This document shows, one piece after another, positions 16,841-17,242 of a stretch of DNA of 17,242 nt; position 1 is the stretch's first letter; each line of letters opens with the position of its first letter. The stretch is from Jimgerdemannia flammicorona. Lineage: Eukaryota; Mucoromycota; Endogonomycetes; Endogonales; Endogonaceae. The stretch spans positions 1 through 17,242 of the forward strand of contig RBNI01002884.1 of the NCBI GenBank assembly GCA_003990745.1, in the 5' to 3' direction. Both the position numbers and the translations under genes were made by a program. The notes under the pieces were generated by a model. It did no database searches and was not told the origin of the DNA. It saw only the letters and a list, made by a program, of their open reading frames with translations.

Positions 16841-16841
16841 C

Positions 16842-16911
16842 CGGATTGGATTCGGATTGATTCGGATTGAATCCCATCCAGATCAACTCGGATGGGATTC
16901 AAATCCCATCC
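16842..16911. repeat. Nested perfect inverted repeats
   Basis: GGATTGGATTCGGATTGATTC-GGATTGAATC leads into GAATCCCATCC (16869-16879), whose exact inverted copy is GGATGGGATTC (16890-16900) after a 10-base loop. That arm itself pairs with AATCCCATCC (16902-16911) around a 2-base centre. The three arms can therefore form alternative hairpins. Confidence 0.8.
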
Positions 16912-16916
16912 AGATG

Positions 16917-16959
16917 GATTCGAATCGGATTCGAATCGGATTCGAATCGGATTCGAATC
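16917..16959. repeat. Tandem 11-mers with a palindromic core GATTCGAATC, x 4
   Basis: GATTCGAATC is its own reverse complement and occurs at 16917, 16928, 16939 and 16950, each separated by one G. The array is perfect, in contrast to the decayed repeats elsewhere, and each unit contains a CpG. Confidence 0.95.
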
Positions 16960-17242
16960 AACCATTGTTTTGATTTCCAAATTAGACAATTAAATGTTTA
17001 CATCAATAACTTGATGAATAATCATCCAAATTTAATGATCTTGGTGTCATTTGAAAGCCCTTAATAAGGCCTATCTAATGATACCAAGAACATTGAAATC
17101 CGATCATGCGTTGCGGAGTTATGAAGGAAAACGTCTGAATCGCCGATTTTGGAAATTCTTTGATTTGCCGATTTTGGAAATTTCGTCAAATGGAACGTTT
17201 TCCTTAATATCTCGGCAACACATAATCCGATTATAATGTTCT
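16960..17242. other. CpG-containing non-coding region with direct and inverted repeats
   Basis: GCCGATTTTGGAAATT is directly repeated at 17142-17157 and 17167-17182. AAGGAAAACGT (17124-17134) is the exact inverse of ACGTTTTCCTT (17195-17205), giving an 11 bp stem with a 60-base loop. A 61-codon frame at 17051-17236 has no recognisable domain, and the repeats make it doubtful. This may be the edge of another repeat family running out of the window. Confidence 0.5.

Noticed and set aside
17051..17236. 61-codon frame at the right edge as a gene
   Set aside because: It spans direct and inverted repeats and has no homology I recognise; kept only as a note in the region entry.

Overview
This window reads as a graveyard of mobile elements from a eukaryotic, most likely fungal, genome. 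It is AT-rich, holds no intact host gene that I can defend, and carries no rRNA, tRNA or CRISPR. Nearly all recognisable coding sequence belongs to retroelements or DNA transposons damaged by C-to-T and G-to-A changes. These turn Gln, Arg and Trp codons into stops and hit catalytic residues, as in repeat-induced point mutation (RIP) or long-term deamination of methylated cytosine. The species cannot be named from sequence alone. The CpG-containing repeats of the last 400 bases have a style I associate loosely with arbuscular mycorrhizal fungi, which is a weak inference.

Layout. 1-258 is the right end of an LTR-like element, split by a young reverse-oriented retrocopy (poly-T of 37, perfect 15-16 bp target duplication). 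591-1670 is a decayed hAT transposase gene. 1883-2790 is a tandem array with a ~178 bp period. 3117-3567 holds two ~220 bp AT-rich units; the second is interrupted by a 2,989 bp LTR-like unit (3568-6556) with TG...A ends, a 4 bp target duplication, internal minisatellites, a TATA/AATAAA region and relic coding sequence. 6655-6750 is a 3 x 32 bp repeat.

The centrepiece is a full-length Ty3/gypsy LTR retrotransposon (7253-13955) inserted into the LTR of an older copy of the same family (6865-7252, resuming at 13960). In order it has: 5' LTR, primer-binding site, gag with a zinc knuckle and an AT-hook-like patch, protease, a Cys/His plus acidic coiled-coil linker, a dUTPase domain, reverse transcriptase, RNase H, integrase with a GPY module, a further ORF that begins at a TAATG overlap with the pol stop, a polypurine tract and the 3' LTR. 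The dUTPase between protease and RT and the extra 3' ORF are the most noteworthy observations.

14105-16600 is a decayed LINE (endonuclease, RT, C-terminal domain) abutting the gag start of the older gypsy copy, followed by another LTR fragment (16608-16676). From about 13951 to 16841 I find no CpG at all. At 16842 the composition changes abruptly to CpG-containing sequence with nested palindromes and 4 x 11 bp GGATTCGAATC-type repeats.

None of the genes looks functional. They record successive waves of transposition: tandem repeats and older gypsy first, then the LTR-like unit, LINE and younger gypsy, with the poly-T retrocopy probably among the latest events because its duplication and tail are undecayed.
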